Assembly: GCA_013396635.1 (NCBI GenBank)
Contig: WBMW01005037.1
Location: 378,582-442,581 of the forward strand
Source: Penelope pileata
Lineage: Eukaryota; Chordata; Aves; Galliformes; Cracidae
Direction of reading: 5' to 3'
Length of the DNA stretch: 64,000 nucleotides
The notes below the pieces were generated by a model. The model was not told where the DNA came from, ran no database searches, and saw only the letters and a program-made list of their open reading frames with translations. Position numbers and translations under genes: made by a program. This document shows positions 61,601-64,000 of the stretch, one piece after another; position 1 is the first letter of the stretch; the number at the start of each line of letters is the position of its first letter.

Positions 61601-64000
61601 CTCTCCATACTGCAGTCCTTCTTAAGGGCTCTCTCCTCTGCACTCCTGATCTTTAATCATCTCAGAAAAGAAAGTACAAGGACACAGCATAACATATAAA
61701 TTCCCTTGCCAATTTAGAAGCAATCATTTTCCAGTTTATTATACTCTACCCAGCAGCCACTTAACTGTGAGTTGGGGGTGTTCCTTTGCTTTTATTTTCC
61801 CATTCTAGCCAAATTAATAGTAAGTGGAAGTGTCATGAAAAAGGTCATTCTGGCAGACTGCGTACAATGAAAATAATTAAGTCTTTAAAGAGTAGGATTC
61901 AGTATCCAGAACTGATGACTGAGAAATTCTTAAACTGAGTGTTTACTGGCCAGTATCAAATCCTCAGGTGTTCAAATACTAAACTTTTTCTAGCATCAAA
62001 AGTCCACAATGCTTGGCCAACATGCTCTCTTCATACAGATTTATGTTTCCAATGGTATTAAGACAAGACACATTCTGATTAAACTGAACTCTTTCCTCCT
62101 TGGATTTTTATATTTTGAATTAGTTGCTTGCCTGTTTTTTGATAGTCCCTAAAAAGGGCGAATATATGTCAAACTATTTCTTATACAATCAACATTCTTG
62201 CATGAGGGGTCTACATTCTTCCTCTAACTTACATGACTTAGCTATTAGTGAAAAAACAGTCTCTTAAAACACAAGGAAGAAACCTCCCAACTTGTGACTG
62301 AAGTGAGTTGGTCACTTTCCACATTTTTAACTGCCTTTAAACACACTTGGGTGTCAAAAGGAAAAGTATCAGGTGATGACTAGTTATTAAAGCACAAGAA
62401 GCAGCATGTTGGGCACAAAGACTTCTCTCAGCTAGTTAAGGTGCTGCTGACATTGGTCTTTTATCCTCAGTTGCCTGCGGGCTTCCTAATCAGAATCTCT
62501 TCTCCATCACCCACTGCACTAACTAGTTACACCAGTAACAGCATGTTTGAACTACTTCACTGAAGTTTAATTATAATGTTTGATAACACCTGCATGATAC
62601 AATTTCCCATTGTTATGAAACACTATTAACTGCCTTATGTGCTTTAGAATACAATACACATTCAAGAACGGAAAAATAATGCTGCTTTATAGTGCCATTT
62701 TTTAAAAATAAATATTTTAGATGATTTTTCACACTATCACTAAGCTACAGAAACAAATAGCACTAGTTCTTTGCCACATTTTCTACACATGGAACACATC
62801 ACCTCAGTTAACAACCTGCAAAAACTTGGCTGTACCTTGCTTGGAAACTCTCCTAACACGACAAAATTCAGATTGAAGCTTTATTTCTTAACAGATAGAC
62901 ATTAATGTCCTCCTTAAAAACTGAAGCAAGTCCATACATACATTGCAAAGCAATGTGTTACGGGGTAATTACAACCAGTAGAAATATTGGTGCTTCATTT
63001 CCCAACGGTTTGTGTCAGACTGAGGTGCAGCAGTGCTGGTGAGAAGCTTTGAAATTTCAAAGAGGAATCTTCCCTGCAACAATGCCAGCTGCCTTATTTT
63101 GTCTTCTACAGCTCTTGTAGTGCGCTAGCTTCAGCATCTTACCCAGACCAGTAGCACCAGTTAAGTATGGAACTGGCTGTGTTTCTGAACCACCGTTCGA
63201 AGAGCAAACGTCGCACAAAGTGCAAAAACTGGAGGAAGCAAAAATTTAGCTCAATTTACACAAAAGGTTCACTGAGACAGCCCAGAAGAGGACCCAAATC
63301 TCCTGAATTTCAGTCCAGAGGATGAAGACAACATTACCTACTGCATGTTTACCTTGGTAAGACATAGCTCTATTAGCACTACTGGTGTCAGAGCTTGTTT
63401 CAAAAAGTTAGTATTGATGTTAGGCTACTACCACTACCAAAGAGAAAAATCAAGAGAATGAATTTAAACAAATCATAAAATTAAATAATTTTCTGTGAGC
63501 AATTCATCAAGAAATGTATGTCTCTTTGTCTGACAAAGAGAAAAGTAATTTTTATCACCTAAAATACAAGCAATTATTCTTCTTTATCTTACATTCTGGC
63601 TATTCTCTTGAGAATGATCTGCAATCTTATATCACTTGAGAGCAAGTAATGAAACAATGTGAAATAAGAGATACAGGCTTACTTTCTGGAAGAGTATGAG
63701 CAATAATTTCCATTCTGTCAAAAAAAAAAAAAANATGGTCTTAATAAAAATATACTCTTCTTCAAACAATTTCAAACACCACCACTCTTGGCAAATATTT
63801 AAATGTTTTAGCTTTTTAAGTTTTACAACACATTTATTGTACATAAATATTATACACATTTGAGGCTAAGTTTTAAGCTCAGCTGCTTAATTTTTCTAGA
63901 TAACTTTAATTAGCCAATAGATTCAGGCTCAGCTACAAAGAACATTAAAGCACATGTACCAGTATATAACATGCAAGGCGTTCTCTTAAGAAACTGTGAA

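Larger units (their letters stand above)
49111..64000. other. Distal intergenic stretch, no recognised gene
   Basis: About 15 kb of AT-rich DNA with homopolymer runs and microsatellites but no CR1 copy that I can recognise. The 120-codon + frame at 49264-49626 follows the CR1 fragment and has no family features. The 137-codon frame at 55297-55710 runs through the T/G homopolymer at 55637 and ends in junk. The 93-codon frame at 60788-61069 is unrecognised. A single N lies at 63734 in a poly-A run. Confidence 0.55.

Overview
The window looks like avian, most likely galliform, genomic DNA. It is mostly AT-rich non-coding sequence scattered with CR1 LINE fragments, whose 3' ends carry the typical agaatcatagaatc / attctatgattct signature. 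It also holds a solo-LTR-like fragment of a common avian ERV, plus a few old amniote repeat relics. It has one recognisable gene, endothelin-3 (EDN3), on the + strand. The species cannot be fixed from the sequence alone. Chicken or a close relative is the best guess, from the galliform-type CR1 copies and the bird-like EDN3.

Layout. 1-5514: upstream flank with no supported gene. About 5515-6930: a dense CpG island covering the EDN3 promoter, exon 1 (signal peptide, coding 5952-6003), the 374-bp intron 1 and exon 2 (6378-6609, propeptide and mature ET-3). 6610-17776: an 11.2-kb intron 2 with three CR1 fragments and an assembly gap. 17777-17941: exon 3 (end of big ET-3, furin site and the endothelin-like peptide). 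The last coding exon or exons are not certain. The best candidates are 18893-18961/18965 and 20053-20293, both in the required splice phase. A diverged avian ERV LTR (about 18075-18645) lies in between. 20.4-64 kb: about 43 kb with no recognisable gene, holding CR1 copies (one long enough to show the reverse-transcriptase FADD box), low-complexity tracts, ancient repeat traces and some short palindromes.

How it works. EDN3 encodes a secreted prepropeptide. The precursor seen here has a signal peptide and a basic propeptide ending in a furin site (RARR). After these come the 21-residue ET-3 and a short big-ET tail with a Trp-Ile cleavage point, then a second furin site (RGKR) and a non-functional-looking endothelin-like Cys-x-Cys module. 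ET-3 acts through EDNRB-type receptors on neural crest derivatives (melanoblasts, enteric neurons). In chicken this locus is the one rearranged in fibromelanosis (Silkie). I saw no new multi-gene system. Almost all other open reading frames in the window are chance frames in AT-rich or repeat DNA.
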